A stretch of 64,000 nt of DNA from Tabrizicola aquatica (GTDB lineage Bacteria > Pseudomonadota > Alphaproteobacteria > Rhodobacterales > Rhodobacteraceae): the NCBI RefSeq assembly GCF_002900975.1, contig NZ_PJON01000001.1:1639700-1703699 (forward strand), in the 5' to 3' direction. Positions 43,049 through 52,079 of this stretch are shown here, one piece after another. The number at the start of each line of letters is the position of its first letter. Position 1 is the first letter of the stretch. The notes under the pieces are model-generated. The model was not told the DNA's origin. It saw only the letters and a program-made list of their open reading frames with translations, and searched no databases. The position numbers and the translations under genes were made by a program.

Positions 43049-43921
43049 TTACTGCGTGAAGAAATCCTCGGCGCGCGCCCATTTCATCGCGTCACCCGAT
43101 GTGAAGGCCCGCACGGCAAGCCAGTCTGCACCACCGAAGGTAAGGGTGCCGATCATCTTGTAGCCCTGACCTTCTTCCAGCCACTCCACCTCTGCTGCGT
43201 CAGGGACCGGGGCTGCGAACAAGCGGACACCGTTTGCCTTCGCAAAGTGATTGCGGGAATAGGGTTTGAGTTCGGGGGCCAATCGCAACAGATCGGCATA
43301 GCGTGCTTGCGGCGGAGGAGGCGCTGTCTCGACGGCAGTGCGCGCGGCAAGCTCTTCCAGCATCATCCACGCGCCAAGGTTGGCCGTGATCGACCTGTCC
43401 GTTTCCCGCTGGACGGTCAAGGGATAGGCAAAGCCGCCTACCGCGCTGGTCCCGCCCGCCCCTGTGCTGACTGCGGCGAAACTGTCGGCCATCAGATGGC
43501 CCGCAACGGTATTGACCTCGTCGATCAGCACGTCGGCCCGTGGTGAAAGCGCCGCGTTTCTTGCCCGGGGATCCGCAAAGACCGGGCCCACCTGATCGTC
43601 TGCGTCAGAGAAGAACGCATTCGCCAGCGCACCGCCCGGACCGTTCTGGCCCATGAACACAAAGCGGAAATCGACATCCGGTCGGGTTGCCAGGATAACC
43701 TCGTGCAGTTGGTGACAGAACGGGCACCATGGCGCCGCGACGACATAGGCGGCCTTTGTCGCCTTCCGGTTCGTCGAAAGCCAGATGCTGCGCTCCAGGT
43801 TGAACAGGATGGCCTCGGGCCTGAAGGTCGTCACTTGGGCGAGACCGGCCTTCGGCAGGGCCAAGGTGGCAAGCGCGGATAGCGTGAAGCTGCGGCGGGT
43901 GAGGATCATCTGTTTCACCAT
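43049..43921 (-). CDS. Exported thioredoxin-fold protein (DsbC/DsbG-like)
   Basis: A 290-aa protein with an N-terminal twin-arginine-like signal (ILTRRSFTLSALATLALPKA, cleavage after GLAQ). The catalytic CxxC of the thioredoxin fold is in VVAAPWCPFCHQLHEVILA, as in DsbC/DsbG-type thiol:disulfide enzymes; the N-terminal dimerisation part is short. It would act in the periplasm on Cys-containing partners. It is the last gene of a leftward four-gene set that starts at 48085 and contains a VirD4-like ATPase; the upstream gene's product is exported and has Cys residues, so it may be a client. The stop-start gap upstream is 3 bp. Confidence 0.75.
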   Translation of the reverse strand: MVKQMILTRRSFTLSALATLALPKAGLAQVTTFRPEAILFNLERSIWLSTNRKATKAAYVVAAPWCPFCHQLHEVILATRPDVDFRFVFMGQNGPGGALANAFFSDADDQVGPVFADPRARNAALSPRADVLIDEVNTVAGHLMADSFAAVSTGAGGTSAVGGFAYPLTVQRETDRSITANLGAWMMLEELAARTAVETAPPPPQARYADLLRLAPELKPYSRNHFAKANGVRLFAAPVPDAAEVEWLEEGQGYKMIGTLTFGGADWLAVRAFTSGDAMKWARAEDFFTQ

Positions 43922-43924
43922 CGA

Positions 43925-45853
43925 TCAAAGTTTCGGGGCGGTGCCGGTGGCCGAGGCCACGCCACCATGCAAGGCTTCAATTCGCTGGAGCTCGTCGCGG
44001 GACCAGATCTGCCAGAAGCTGTCCCAAGTGACATCCGGGCCATAAAGGACAAGGATCAGCTTTTCAGCGCGCGCGCTCCTGCTGTCGCTACGGATGCGGC
44101 TTTGGATGACAGGCCCGCATCCCAGATCGACCTGGAAGCGGTCGTCCGACCATTTCGGAATGGTGATCGTCAGAGGGATGCTTTGCAGGCTGATCTGAAC
44201 ACAGGCTTCCTTGCGCTCAGCGAAGGTGGCAAGGACTTTGCCATCACGGCCATAGAACCAGTCATCCCTGCCGTCGAGAGCGGGGCCGTATTTGTCCGTC
44301 AGCGCCTTTCGCAGCGTGACCTCGGAAAGCTGATCGGTTGCCGGAATCTCCCAGCTGCGGGTCACCAGTTCCAGCCTTTGCGGTGTGTTCTCGCCCTCGA
44401 AAACGGGCGTGAACTGAACCCCGACAAAGTCCGGAGCCTCGGGGGAAGCGTCCCGTCGAGTGGCAATCAGCGCCTCGGCCGTCCAACCCCTGCCTCGGGT
44501 GCCACCGATGTTCTGCCGGTCAAGCTCATAGCCTGCGGCGTCCAGGGCAGCTTCAACCGCGTCGCGGGGCATCCCCGGCGACAGACCAAGAATATCCAGC
44601 CCGGCCACCTCGACCGCAGCATCAACAGACCTGAACGGGCGCAGCGATGCGTTCATCTCGGCCTCATCAAGGAAGGCTGCGCCGTCGAAAGCCATAGTCA
44701 ACGTGTTCGGCCCGGTCCGCAGAAGAGCAACAGAGAAATCAGACGGACATTCCGCCGCATCCCGATAGGTACCGTTCAGCAGGGCCTTTGCCGCCTGCAG
44801 CCCGTCAATCTGGAAGACATACTGACATTCAAGATAGCCCTCCAGCGGGGCCCACTTCTGAAAGCTGATATCCAGCTGGCCGAAGGCCGCAATCCGCGTC
44901 AGGTTCAGCTCGATGCGACTGCCCCCACCTTTGGAATAACCGCCAAACCAGACCCCTTCGCTGTCGCCTTCACTTTCAATACCTTCGGCCGTCGCCGATT
45001 GAGCATCTGCGCCCTGTCCGCTTCCAGTTTCCTGTGCAGGAGTACCCAGTTCTGAAAGGAACGCGGCTACCAGTTGATCTTGACTCGCGCGCTCCCCAGC
45101 AACTTCACGATACCCGCCGCCCCAGTCCAGAACCAGCACCGGGCCACGTTCAGTGATCGTGACGATCCCCTCCGAGCAAGAACCAACTCCATGAACAAGG
45201 CGACGCTCAACCGACATCTCAGCAACCGGCTGCGCACTAAAGATGCAGGCGCGCCCTTCGTCATCAACCCGCATGGTAATGAAGGCGCCGAATTCATCAG
45301 CAGTTGAAAGGATCTCGATTGGGAAGATGCGCGGATCCACGTTGTCGTTTATCCGTTCGGTGCCTGATTGCCCCAAGGCAACATGCACAATCGTTCTTTG
45401 CAGACCGGTAGAGAAATCAGGAGGCACGCCTACAGGCAAGTCGAGGCGGTCCAGTTCACCTCCGCAAAGACCATCACTTTCCAAGCGAGCTACGGCCCCG
45501 CCCTCTTTTGCCATCAACACAAGATCTGCCGGAGCCTTGTCATCACCGACAGCGGCGCGGACAAAGGTACTCTGGACCGTCCGGAACGCCCCTTCCTCTG
45601 TTGCTTCCATTTGATAAAGGGCGTCATGCCATTGAAAGTATGGACCGCCATTCACGGGAAAGGTTCGAACGCGCACTGCCGTGCTGTCGTTCCGCTTGAT
45701 GATGGAGATCAGTTCTGCCCGAGGGCTGGCGCCGCAGTCAAAGACACCGAAGTACTGGCCAGCCTCGATCGGCGTGCCTTGCGCAAACAGGCAGGTCGGC
45801 GCCAGCGCAAGCAAAGCTGTCATTGAAAGGGGCAAAACGGCAGGGTGAAGCAT
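43925..45853 (-). CDS. Large secreted protein of unknown function
   Basis: A 642-aa protein with a Sec signal peptide (LPLSMTALLALAPTCLFAQG). The mature part is beta-rich with scattered Cys residues (FGVFDCGASPRAE, SDGLCGGELDR, VGSCSEGIVTITE, YLECQYVFQIDG, CVQISLQSI). The C-terminal ~250 residues look like a separate domain (GLSPGMPRDAVEAALDAAGY, a pattern typical of periplasmic domains that read a substrate). There is no membrane anchor. It is followed by the DsbC-like gene and preceded, after 107 bp, by the VirD4-like gene. The family is unknown to me. Confidence 0.7.
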   Translation of the reverse strand: MLHPAVLPLSMTALLALAPTCLFAQGTPIEAGQYFGVFDCGASPRAELISIIKRNDSTAVRVRTFPVNGGPYFQWHDALYQMEATEEGAFRTVQSTFVRAAVGDDKAPADLVLMAKEGGAVARLESDGLCGGELDRLDLPVGVPPDFSTGLQRTIVHVALGQSGTERINDNVDPRIFPIEILSTADEFGAFITMRVDDEGRACIFSAQPVAEMSVERRLVHGVGSCSEGIVTITERGPVLVLDWGGGYREVAGERASQDQLVAAFLSELGTPAQETGSGQGADAQSATAEGIESEGDSEGVWFGGYSKGGGSRIELNLTRIAAFGQLDISFQKWAPLEGYLECQYVFQIDGLQAAKALLNGTYRDAAECPSDFSVALLRTGPNTLTMAFDGAAFLDEAEMNASLRPFRSVDAAVEVAGLDILGLSPGMPRDAVEAALDAAGYELDRQNIGGTRGRGWTAEALIATRRDASPEAPDFVGVQFTPVFEGENTPQRLELVTRSWEIPATDQLSEVTLRKALTDKYGPALDGRDDWFYGRDGKVLATFAERKEACVQISLQSIPLTITIPKWSDDRFQVDLGCGPVIQSRIRSDSRSARAEKLILVLYGPDVTWDSFWQIWSRDELQRIEALHGGVASATGTAPKL

Positions 45854-45960
45854 TCTTTTCTCGCTGATTGAGGGGCGTTGCTTCCGTCACTCTGCCGCAT
45901 GCCCGTCCGACCACACCTTTCGCAAACTTGCGCCAGCTTGCGCGCCGACAGAAAACCCTT

Positions 45961-47409
45961 TCAGAACGGCACTTTTTCGTGGTCGTCATCTGCCACTGTT
46001 CCAGGCACATCGAACAGCTTGAGCAATTCCTCAGCCAGACGCTGTGTCGCCGGGTCCGATGGCTGGTCGCGGTGTTTGTCCCGGTTCGGACGGGTCGGCC
46101 GCACGACAGCCGACCGCGGGGCGGCCCGCTCGATCGGGCCGCTGCCAACTTCGTGAAACGGGTTTGGTCTGGCGCGGGGCTTCAGGATGGGGTCATGGCG
46201 ATAGTCCCGGGTCTCGGCGCGCATCAGGGTGCCGCCAGACTGGCAAAGGCGCTGCCCGGCCCAGGGGTCAAGGTGACCCTCCGGATAGCCAAGAAACCGC
46301 TCCAGATCGCGCATCGCCGCCCGGCCTGTCTGGCCGAAGGCCGTGATCAGCCCGGCGTTGTTGCGCAGGCTTTGCCAATCGTCCCGATAGGTTGCGATCA
46401 TCTGCGCCGGATCCTGCCAGAAGCTGGCGCATTGCACGCCATAACCGCGCATCAGTGTCATCAGCGTGACGAATGCCTCCAGCCGGCCAAGCTGCGCCGC
46501 TTCGTCAATCACGAACAGCGTCGGCTTTGCCGGGGACCTTGCGCGTCGTGCCATGGTCTGGATCAGCGCGCCGAACCAGAAGCGGATCAGCCTTGCGTGG
46601 CTGCGCAGCATGTGTGGCGGCAGGACGAAGTAGACCGTCATCGGCTGACCCTCGATCAGGTCGGACAGCGAAAAGCTCGACCGTCCGAGCGCATTTTGCA
46701 CCGGCCTGCTGCGCAAAGTCTCGACCGCCTCCATCACGAAATGCAGCATGCCGCCCAGCGTTTCGGGGGCACCAAGGTCGATCATTCCGGCAATCGCCTC
46801 CACTTCCGGCAGCGTTGAGTCCCGCAGCCAGTTGAAGGGGCCGGGTGGCAGGCGGTCGCACAGCCGCACCAATTCGGAAATGCTGGCCTTGCCCACGCCC
46901 CCTGCATCGGCGACAGCCTGCAGGATGGCTGCGGTCAGAAGCTGCCGCGCCTGATTGAGCCAGAATGCATTCTTTGGATCCCCGCGTTCCAAAAGCAGGC
47001 AGTCGGCCAGCGCGCGCGCTTCATCAAAGGCGTCCACACGACCGAGATCGATCAGGTCAAGCGGGTTGAAACGGTCCTTCGGCAAGCCGGTCACCGACAT
47101 CGGGTCAATCACGAAGACCTGGTGGCCTCGGCTGCGCCGCCAGTCGGCAGTGACATGGGCTGCTTCGCCCTTCGGGTCAAAGACGATTGCCGGGCCGTCA
47201 TGGCTGAGAAGAAGCGGCATGATGGATGTCGTGCCCTTGCCTGCACCGGTCGGCGCAAAGGTCAAGGAGTGGTCCTCTGGCCCCATGACAACGGCTGCGT
47301 CCACAGGCCGGGCGTGATCTGCACCAAATCCGATCGGGGTGATCCGCTCCAGCGGCTTCGCCCAGCCAAGGTCAAGCCCCGCCTTCTGCCGTGCTTCAAC
47401 CATCTTCAA
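45961..47409 (-). CDS. VirD4/TraG-like ATPase without membrane domain
   Basis: A 482-aa ATPase of the VirD4/TraG/TrwB coupling-protein family. Walker A is TFAPTGAGKGTTSIMPLLLS, then VFDPKGEAAHVT, Walker B FVIDEAAQLGRLEAFVTLMT, and a downstream Gln motif SFWQDPAQMIATYRDDW. The N-terminal membrane helices of true coupling proteins are missing, and there is no relaxase, VirB or tra gene in the window. It is therefore more likely an orphan motor recruited into another system than part of conjugation. Its start overlaps the end of the 229-aa gene by 14 bp. It lies close to the CHAT gene, divergently transcribed. Confidence 0.85.
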   Translation of the reverse strand: MKMVEARQKAGLDLGWAKPLERITPIGFGADHARPVDAAVVMGPEDHSLTFAPTGAGKGTTSIMPLLLSHDGPAIVFDPKGEAAHVTADWRRSRGHQVFVIDPMSVTGLPKDRFNPLDLIDLGRVDAFDEARALADCLLLERGDPKNAFWLNQARQLLTAAILQAVADAGGVGKASISELVRLCDRLPPGPFNWLRDSTLPEVEAIAGMIDLGAPETLGGMLHFVMEAVETLRSRPVQNALGRSSFSLSDLIEGQPMTVYFVLPPHMLRSHARLIRFWFGALIQTMARRARSPAKPTLFVIDEAAQLGRLEAFVTLMTLMRGYGVQCASFWQDPAQMIATYRDDWQSLRNNAGLITAFGQTGRAAMRDLERFLGYPEGHLDPWAGQRLCQSGGTLMRAETRDYRHDPILKPRARPNPFHEVGSGPIERAAPRSAVVRPTRPNRDKHRDQPSDPATQRLAEELLKLFDVPGTVADDDHEKVPF

Positions 47410-48085
47410 GCGCCCTCCGTGGGTAAATCCAGCCGTTCGGCCCCCGCATCAGACGCGGCGAGGGCAGGTCACAGATCGGGGTATCCTCGATCATCTCGAA
47501 GCGACCGTTGCGCAGGGGTTTCAGGAGCGAACGAAACAGCTGCGGGCCGTATGCGAGGGTCATTTCAAAAGTCCCGTCCGCATCATCACCGACCGGCTGG
47601 ATCGCAAAGTTGACCTGACCCACTGCCTCGCGCTGTTCGGGTTCGATGTCGTACAGACCGTCAACATGCGCTTCGGAGAGGCACGGCCAGAACAGCCAGT
47701 TTTCGGTCGTCAGGCTGGCGCAGAAGACCCTTGCGAAGTTGATCGTTTCATCAACCGGCGGCATCCCGTTTTCGGCGATCTTCACCAGCATCGGCAGGCT
47801 TAGAAACTCGATCTGCCGATCCAGGGGCTCCAGCTTGCCATGCAGCCAAAGGTAACTGGCAAGCGCCGGGCCTTTTGGCGCCTGCAGCTGAGCTTCCAGC
47901 AGCACCAGCCCGTCGAACATCGGCAGTCGCGTTGCCCGCAACCGGTCAATCTGACCGCGCGAGACATCGTGCTCGCGCAACTGGCTGGCCAGACGCCCGG
48001 CGATTGGCCTGAACAGCGATTTCGTCTCGATTTCACGGCAATGCTCGGGCATCGTCGCGGGGCGAATCCAGGGGGGTGGGGACAT
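47396..48085 (-). CDS. Hypothetical protein upstream of the VirD4-like ATPase
   Basis: A 229-aa protein starting MSPPPWIRPATMPEHCREIE at ATG 48085, chosen because AAAGGAG lies 7 bases upstream; the frame is open to 48160, but that overlaps the divergent CHAT start. It is soluble, with helices (LREHDVSRGQIDRLRATRLP) and a beta-rich end (NFAIQPVGDDADGTFEMTLA). It is the first gene of the leftward set and may be an adaptor for the ATPase. The family is unknown to me. Confidence 0.65.
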   Translation of the reverse strand: MSPPPWIRPATMPEHCREIETKSLFRPIAGRLASQLREHDVSRGQIDRLRATRLPMFDGLVLLEAQLQAPKGPALASYLWLHGKLEPLDRQIEFLSLPMLVKIAENGMPPVDETINFARVFCASLTTENWLFWPCLSEAHVDGLYDIEPEQREAVGQVNFAIQPVGDDADGTFEMTLAYGPQLFRSLLKPLRNGRFEMIEDTPICDLPSPRLMRGPNGWIYPRRALEDG

Positions 48086-48158
48086 GACGATCTCCTTTCG
48101 TCCAATGTCGCCGATGATCTGAACCCGCCCCTTGCGCGCCCTTGCGGAGCCTTTCGCC

Positions 48159-50465
48159 ATGAACGACAGCCGCTTGCCCGTGGGGGCTGATCTGCACCAT
48201 GAGCTGCTCGTTCAGATGTCGTCGCAGCGCAACAAGGGCGGCTTGACGCGCACTGATGTGGTCGCCTGGCACAAACGGCTGCAAGAGCACACAGGCGGCG
48301 CCATAGACGCGCCGCACCGCATGGAGCAGCATTTGCGCGAGCTGCGTCGCTATCTTTGCACCATGGCGATTGACGCGCGGATGCCAGAGCTTTCGCAGTC
48401 TTTGCTGGAGCTATCGCGCCCACCCGATCTGCACGAACCGCCACGGCAGGAGATGCCCGGGGCAAGTGACGATGAACGGGTTCGCTGGCTGAACCTGCGG
48501 GCCATGGTGCTTGAAGGGCTTGGCGCGCTGACCACGGCCCGCGATGCCTTTGCCGAAGCTGGGGAAGCCTATGCGCGCCAGCCCAACCCTGACCTGAAAA
48601 GGTTCGCCGTTCTGACCAATGCCGTCCAGTCCGCCTATGAGCTGGGCGATGACCGCCGTGGCGCGCGCCTTCTGGACGAGGCCGAGCGGATCGCCGCCTT
48701 GCATGCCGACCTGCCCGATCTGGCCTTTGACGTTGCGGTGGCGCGTCTGCAAGCGGCCGTCTTTTCGGGCGACGTCGCCGCCTTCAACAACCAACTGGCC
48801 GATGCCAAACGGCTGTCCGAAGCCACCCGGCCCGCCTTCCTTGCCGCCATTCAGCGTTTCGCAGCGCTTGCCTGTCTGCAATTGGGCGATCTTGACCGGG
48901 CCTTGGATGAACTGCCGACCTTGCCACCCGAAACCGCGCCCCTTGCGGACTTGGTCCCTGACACGCTCGTGCGCCTTCAGGTCCAGTTTGCACAGGGTAA
49001 GGTCGATCATTTGATCGTGGACCGGGGGCTTTGGCTGATGGGCATGCCCGAAAGCCAAAGCGATGACTGGGCGCTTTGCGGCGCATTGGCTCAGGCCCTT
49101 TTTGCACAAGGCAAGATCGGGGCTGCGACCATCCTGGCGACCCTGTTCCTGCGATCGCTGGACACGGCGGTGGAAACCTTGCCCCAGCGCCGCGGGACCT
49201 CCGAACACAAGCGCAAGTCAATCCTTGAGGTTTTTGATGCGCTTCAGGCTGTTCTGGTAACCGCGAACTATCTTCACGCAGCCGAGGAATTGGCCGCGCT
49301 GCAACAATCGCTGCTTTACGGTTGCGAGCTGCCGAAAGGGGCATATGCGCAATGGGCACCATCTGCCGAAGTCGCTGTCGCCGCAGACAAGGCGCGCAAG
49401 GTTCAGGCCGCTGCACATGCCGGGCTGGCCCCAACCACCGCTTTTGCCGATTTTCTGACCCGGTTTGAACTTGGCACCGCCCCCCCTGCCGAAGGGCCGC
49501 GACCTTCCAGGACTGAGGGCTTGCGCATTTCGTTCCTCCTCGACGCAAGCCGCCTGATGCGGGTGGTTGAAAGCAAAGACACCCAAAAGGCGACAGCCGT
49601 TGAAATGCCGCTTGGTCTGTTGGCCGATCATGTCCAGAAGCTGCACAGCGCTCTACGGCGCGACCGGGACGCGCCGGAAAGTCGGGCAGCCCTGGGTGAG
49701 GGGCTGTTCGGACCTGTCGCCAAGCTGCTGGCGGCAGAGACATCTGCCGAAATTGCGGCTTACGGGCCGGTGGCATCCCTGCCCTTTGCGGCCCTTCCGG
49801 TCGGAGGCGTGCTGCTGGGGACCGGACGCTCCGTGACCATCCGGACGGGGCAAGACGTTGCTTTGATGCGGCCCCCTCCCAGTGATGCCCGGCCGGGGGT
49901 TCCCTTGCGTGTCGCTTTCGCCTTGGGCGCTGGACGCGAGGCGCTCTCTGCCCCGCAACAGGAGGTTCGGGAAATTGCAGCGCTCCACGCGCAGGATCCC
50001 GGTCCGTTGGCCGAATTCAACCGCGCCAGCCTTCTGGGCCTTCTGGCAGAACGACCACGCATCCTGCACATCGCAGCTCATTTCCGGATGTCCGAAAGCG
50101 ATCCAGACGCGTCCGAACTGGTTGCTGCGGATGGGCTGACGATCCCACTCCGCACGGTATTCAACCGCACGACCGATCTGCGCGCGACAGACCTTGTGTT
50201 TCTGGCCGGTTGCGACAGTGCTGGGCTTTCCGGGATGGAAAGCTTTGCCAGCCAACTGATCGCCCTTGGCGCGCGGCATGTGATTGCCGCTCTTTGGCCG
50301 GTGGACGACGGGGCAACCCATGCTTTGGCAGTCGCCACGCACGCGGCACTGGCCAATGGCGCTGCCCCGCCCTTGGCTTTGTCACTGGCGCAACGACAGC
50401 TCCAGACGGATCCCCGATATGCCGCTCCGCACCATTGGGCCGCGTTTCAATGCTATGCCGCATGA
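48159..50465 (+). CDS. TPR-CHAT caspase-like protease
   Basis: A 768-aa protein starting at ATG 48159; an upstream TTG at 48132 is less likely. Residues ~60-480 are TPR-like helical repeats (NLRAMVLEGLGALTTARDAF, NAVQSAYELGDDRRGARLLD), a sensor or scaffold. The C-terminal ~250 residues form a CHAT (caspase HetF-associated) protease domain: the catalytic His in ILHIAAHFRMSESDP (H641), the catalytic Cys in LVFLAGCDSAGLSGMESFA (C685), then ALGARHVIAALWPVDDGATH and a final helix. CHAT enzymes are activated by partner systems and cleave a protein target, often leading to growth arrest or death. It opens a rightward set of five genes and is divergent from the ATPase set across 73 bp. Confidence 0.9.
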   Translation: MNDSRLPVGADLHHELLVQMSSQRNKGGLTRTDVVAWHKRLQEHTGGAIDAPHRMEQHLRELRRYLCTMAIDARMPELSQSLLELSRPPDLHEPPRQEMPGASDDERVRWLNLRAMVLEGLGALTTARDAFAEAGEAYARQPNPDLKRFAVLTNAVQSAYELGDDRRGARLLDEAERIAALHADLPDLAFDVAVARLQAAVFSGDVAAFNNQLADAKRLSEATRPAFLAAIQRFAALACLQLGDLDRALDELPTLPPETAPLADLVPDTLVRLQVQFAQGKVDHLIVDRGLWLMGMPESQSDDWALCGALAQALFAQGKIGAATILATLFLRSLDTAVETLPQRRGTSEHKRKSILEVFDALQAVLVTANYLHAAEELAALQQSLLYGCELPKGAYAQWAPSAEVAVAADKARKVQAAAHAGLAPTTAFADFLTRFELGTAPPAEGPRPSRTEGLRISFLLDASRLMRVVESKDTQKATAVEMPLGLLADHVQKLHSALRRDRDAPESRAALGEGLFGPVAKLLAAETSAEIAAYGPVASLPFAALPVGGVLLGTGRSVTIRTGQDVALMRPPPSDARPGVPLRVAFALGAGREALSAPQQEVREIAALHAQDPGPLAEFNRASLLGLLAERPRILHIAAHFRMSESDPDASELVAADGLTIPLRTVFNRTTDLRATDLVFLAGCDSAGLSGMESFASQLIALGARHVIAALWPVDDGATHALAVATHAALANGAAPPLALSLAQRQLQTDPRYAAPHHWAAFQCYAA

Positions 50466-50558
50466 CCCGACCTTGTCACAGCAAGCCAGCGCAACAAGGC
50501 GAAAGGCAATGACCCATTCACCGTGCCATACCATCGACGAATCACGCAGGAGGCCCCG

Positions 50559-51479
50559 ATGACCGAACCCGACCAGGAACTGCCCACCACCACGGCGATG
50601 GCCGATTTCGACTGGCAACTGAACATGCTGTGGGACGTGCTGGGCGGCACCATCAGCCAGCAGGAGCTGACCAACGTCGCCGTCGGTCGCATGTTGGAAC
50701 TGAAATCCGCCTCCGGGGTCACCCAGCGGCGCAACGGCTCGGCGCTCCTCAAACCGTCCGAGGCCAGCGCGATCATCAAGGGCTACGGCCTGAACCGCCA
50801 TCTTCTGGATTCATCCCTGTTCGACATCCGTGATCCCGAACTCTTCCGCGCCGAACTTCGCAATCATGGCGTCGGCACCTATGCCCATACCCTTGGCAAG
50901 CGACTGGTGCAGAAGCTTGATCGCGCCCTTGTACAGGATGGGCTGACCATCACTCTGCGCCGGGGGGCCGGACGGCGCGGCCTTGGCTATGATGGCCCAC
51001 AGCGCAAACCGATCCTGAAACTGCATCCCGAAGAGCGCGTGGAACTGGTGATCACCGCCGAGGCAGGCCGCCATGTGGCCGTGATCCAGCTTGCGCAAGG
51101 CAGCTCCGATCTGATCGAGACGCTGGCCCCAACGGAAATTCACCCCGACACGCTCGTCGAAGGCAGAAAAGGCGAGAAAGGCAGGCTGGTCCTGCCAAGG
51201 GATGCCACAGATTCCTTCACCGTCCAGCGGCAACCGGGCCTCTTTCGCTTGGTGGCGGTGGAAGGGGATGAAGAACTGGTCACGCTCTTTTCCTGTGGCA
51301 GTGTCGAAGGGATTGGCCGCCAAGGGCTGCAAGACGCGGATGACGACGACGTTCCCCTCTTGACCACACCGCCGCGTCTGGGCGACCTTGACTGTGGTAG
51401 GATTCTCGACTGGCTGGAGGCCAATCCGAAAGCGCCGCTAAGGACGGCGGAGGTGGAGTTTCTGATAGTGGAAGGGTGA
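50559..51479 (+). CDS. DUF4384-like protein, partner of the CHAT protease
   Basis: A 306-aa protein. ATG 50559 is selected by CAGGAGG 7 bases upstream. The N-terminal ~110 residues are helical (FDWQLNMLWDVLGGTISQQE). The middle (residues ~150-260) is a beta-sandwich pattern (KPILKLHPEERVELVITAEA, GRHVAVIQLAQ, FTVQRQPGLFRLVAVEGDEE) that resembles DUF4384, a domain often found with caspase-like proteases. The gap to the CHAT gene is 93 bp. It is probably a regulator or substrate of the protease. The domain call is by resemblance only. Confidence 0.65.
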   Translation: MTEPDQELPTTTAMADFDWQLNMLWDVLGGTISQQELTNVAVGRMLELKSASGVTQRRNGSALLKPSEASAIIKGYGLNRHLLDSSLFDIRDPELFRAELRNHGVGTYAHTLGKRLVQKLDRALVQDGLTITLRRGAGRRGLGYDGPQRKPILKLHPEERVELVITAEAGRHVAVIQLAQGSSDLIETLAPTEIHPDTLVEGRKGEKGRLVLPRDATDSFTVQRQPGLFRLVAVEGDEELVTLFSCGSVEGIGRQGLQDADDDDVPLLTTPPRLGDLDCGRILDWLEANPKAPLRTAEVEFLIVEG

Positions 51480-51544
51480 TTCAAAGGTTCGCTGAAACCG
51501 AATCGTAGACATCAGACACACTATTACCGGAGAGAAAAGCTAAA

Positions 51545-51910
51545 ATGGAAGACAAAGTTCGAGATTCCGCACGATTGTTCCTAATTTGGGCTTTCAACGC
51601 GGTGATTAAAGTTTTGGCATATGGCCAATGGGCAGCCATGGTCTTTGTTGGCCTGATGATATTAGCTGGCGTCGGTTCTGAATTTGGATTTTCAGAAATC
51701 AGATGGATTGCTTCTCGGATGTTACTGGTTATCATTATCATAGCTCAAATAATTTCTGTCGCCATCTGGCTTTTTCTATTTTACCACTACCAGCGCGTTG
51801 ACAAGGTGAATCCCTTCAACTTTTTCCAACATAACTACTGGCTGTCGCGTGTAACGAAGTACAGCATTTCGCTGGCAGGTATTTTTTGGATAATATTTCT
51901 TACCGCATAA
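51545..51910 (+). CDS. Small three-helix membrane protein
   Basis: A 121-aa inner membrane protein with three hydrophobic segments (WAAMVFVGLMILAGVG, MLLVIIIIAQIISVAIWLFL, ISLAGIFWIIFLTA) and short polar connectors. The DNA is markedly A+T-rich compared with the CHAT gene before it and the lipoprotein gene after it. The family is unknown to me. It may be the membrane target or anchor of the set. Confidence 0.65.
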   Translation: MEDKVRDSARLFLIWAFNAVIKVLAYGQWAAMVFVGLMILAGVGSEFGFSEIRWIASRMLLVIIIIAQIISVAIWLFLFYHYQRVDKVNPFNFFQHNYWLSRVTKYSISLAGIFWIIFLTA

Positions 51911-52079
51911 CGCACACGGCAATATAAGTATCTTGCAGGCTGTAAATGCACGCACGCCTTATTGAAACTATTGACAGCCCAAAGCACATTTCATCCCGCA
52001 AGCCTCAGCAAGCCAGCGAAAGGCTCCCCCCTTCGGCGATAGGTTAACTGGCCCCACCAATCACAGGAAGGGGCTATCC

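Noticed and set aside
45961..47409. A conjugation or type IV secretion locus
   Set aside because: Only a VirD4-like ATPase is present; no relaxase, VirB, pilin or membrane coupling domain can be seen in the window.
48411..49776. - strand frames opposite the CHAT gene (265 aa and 330 aa)
   Set aside because: Antisense shadows of a clear CHAT gene; no motifs and unlikely starts.
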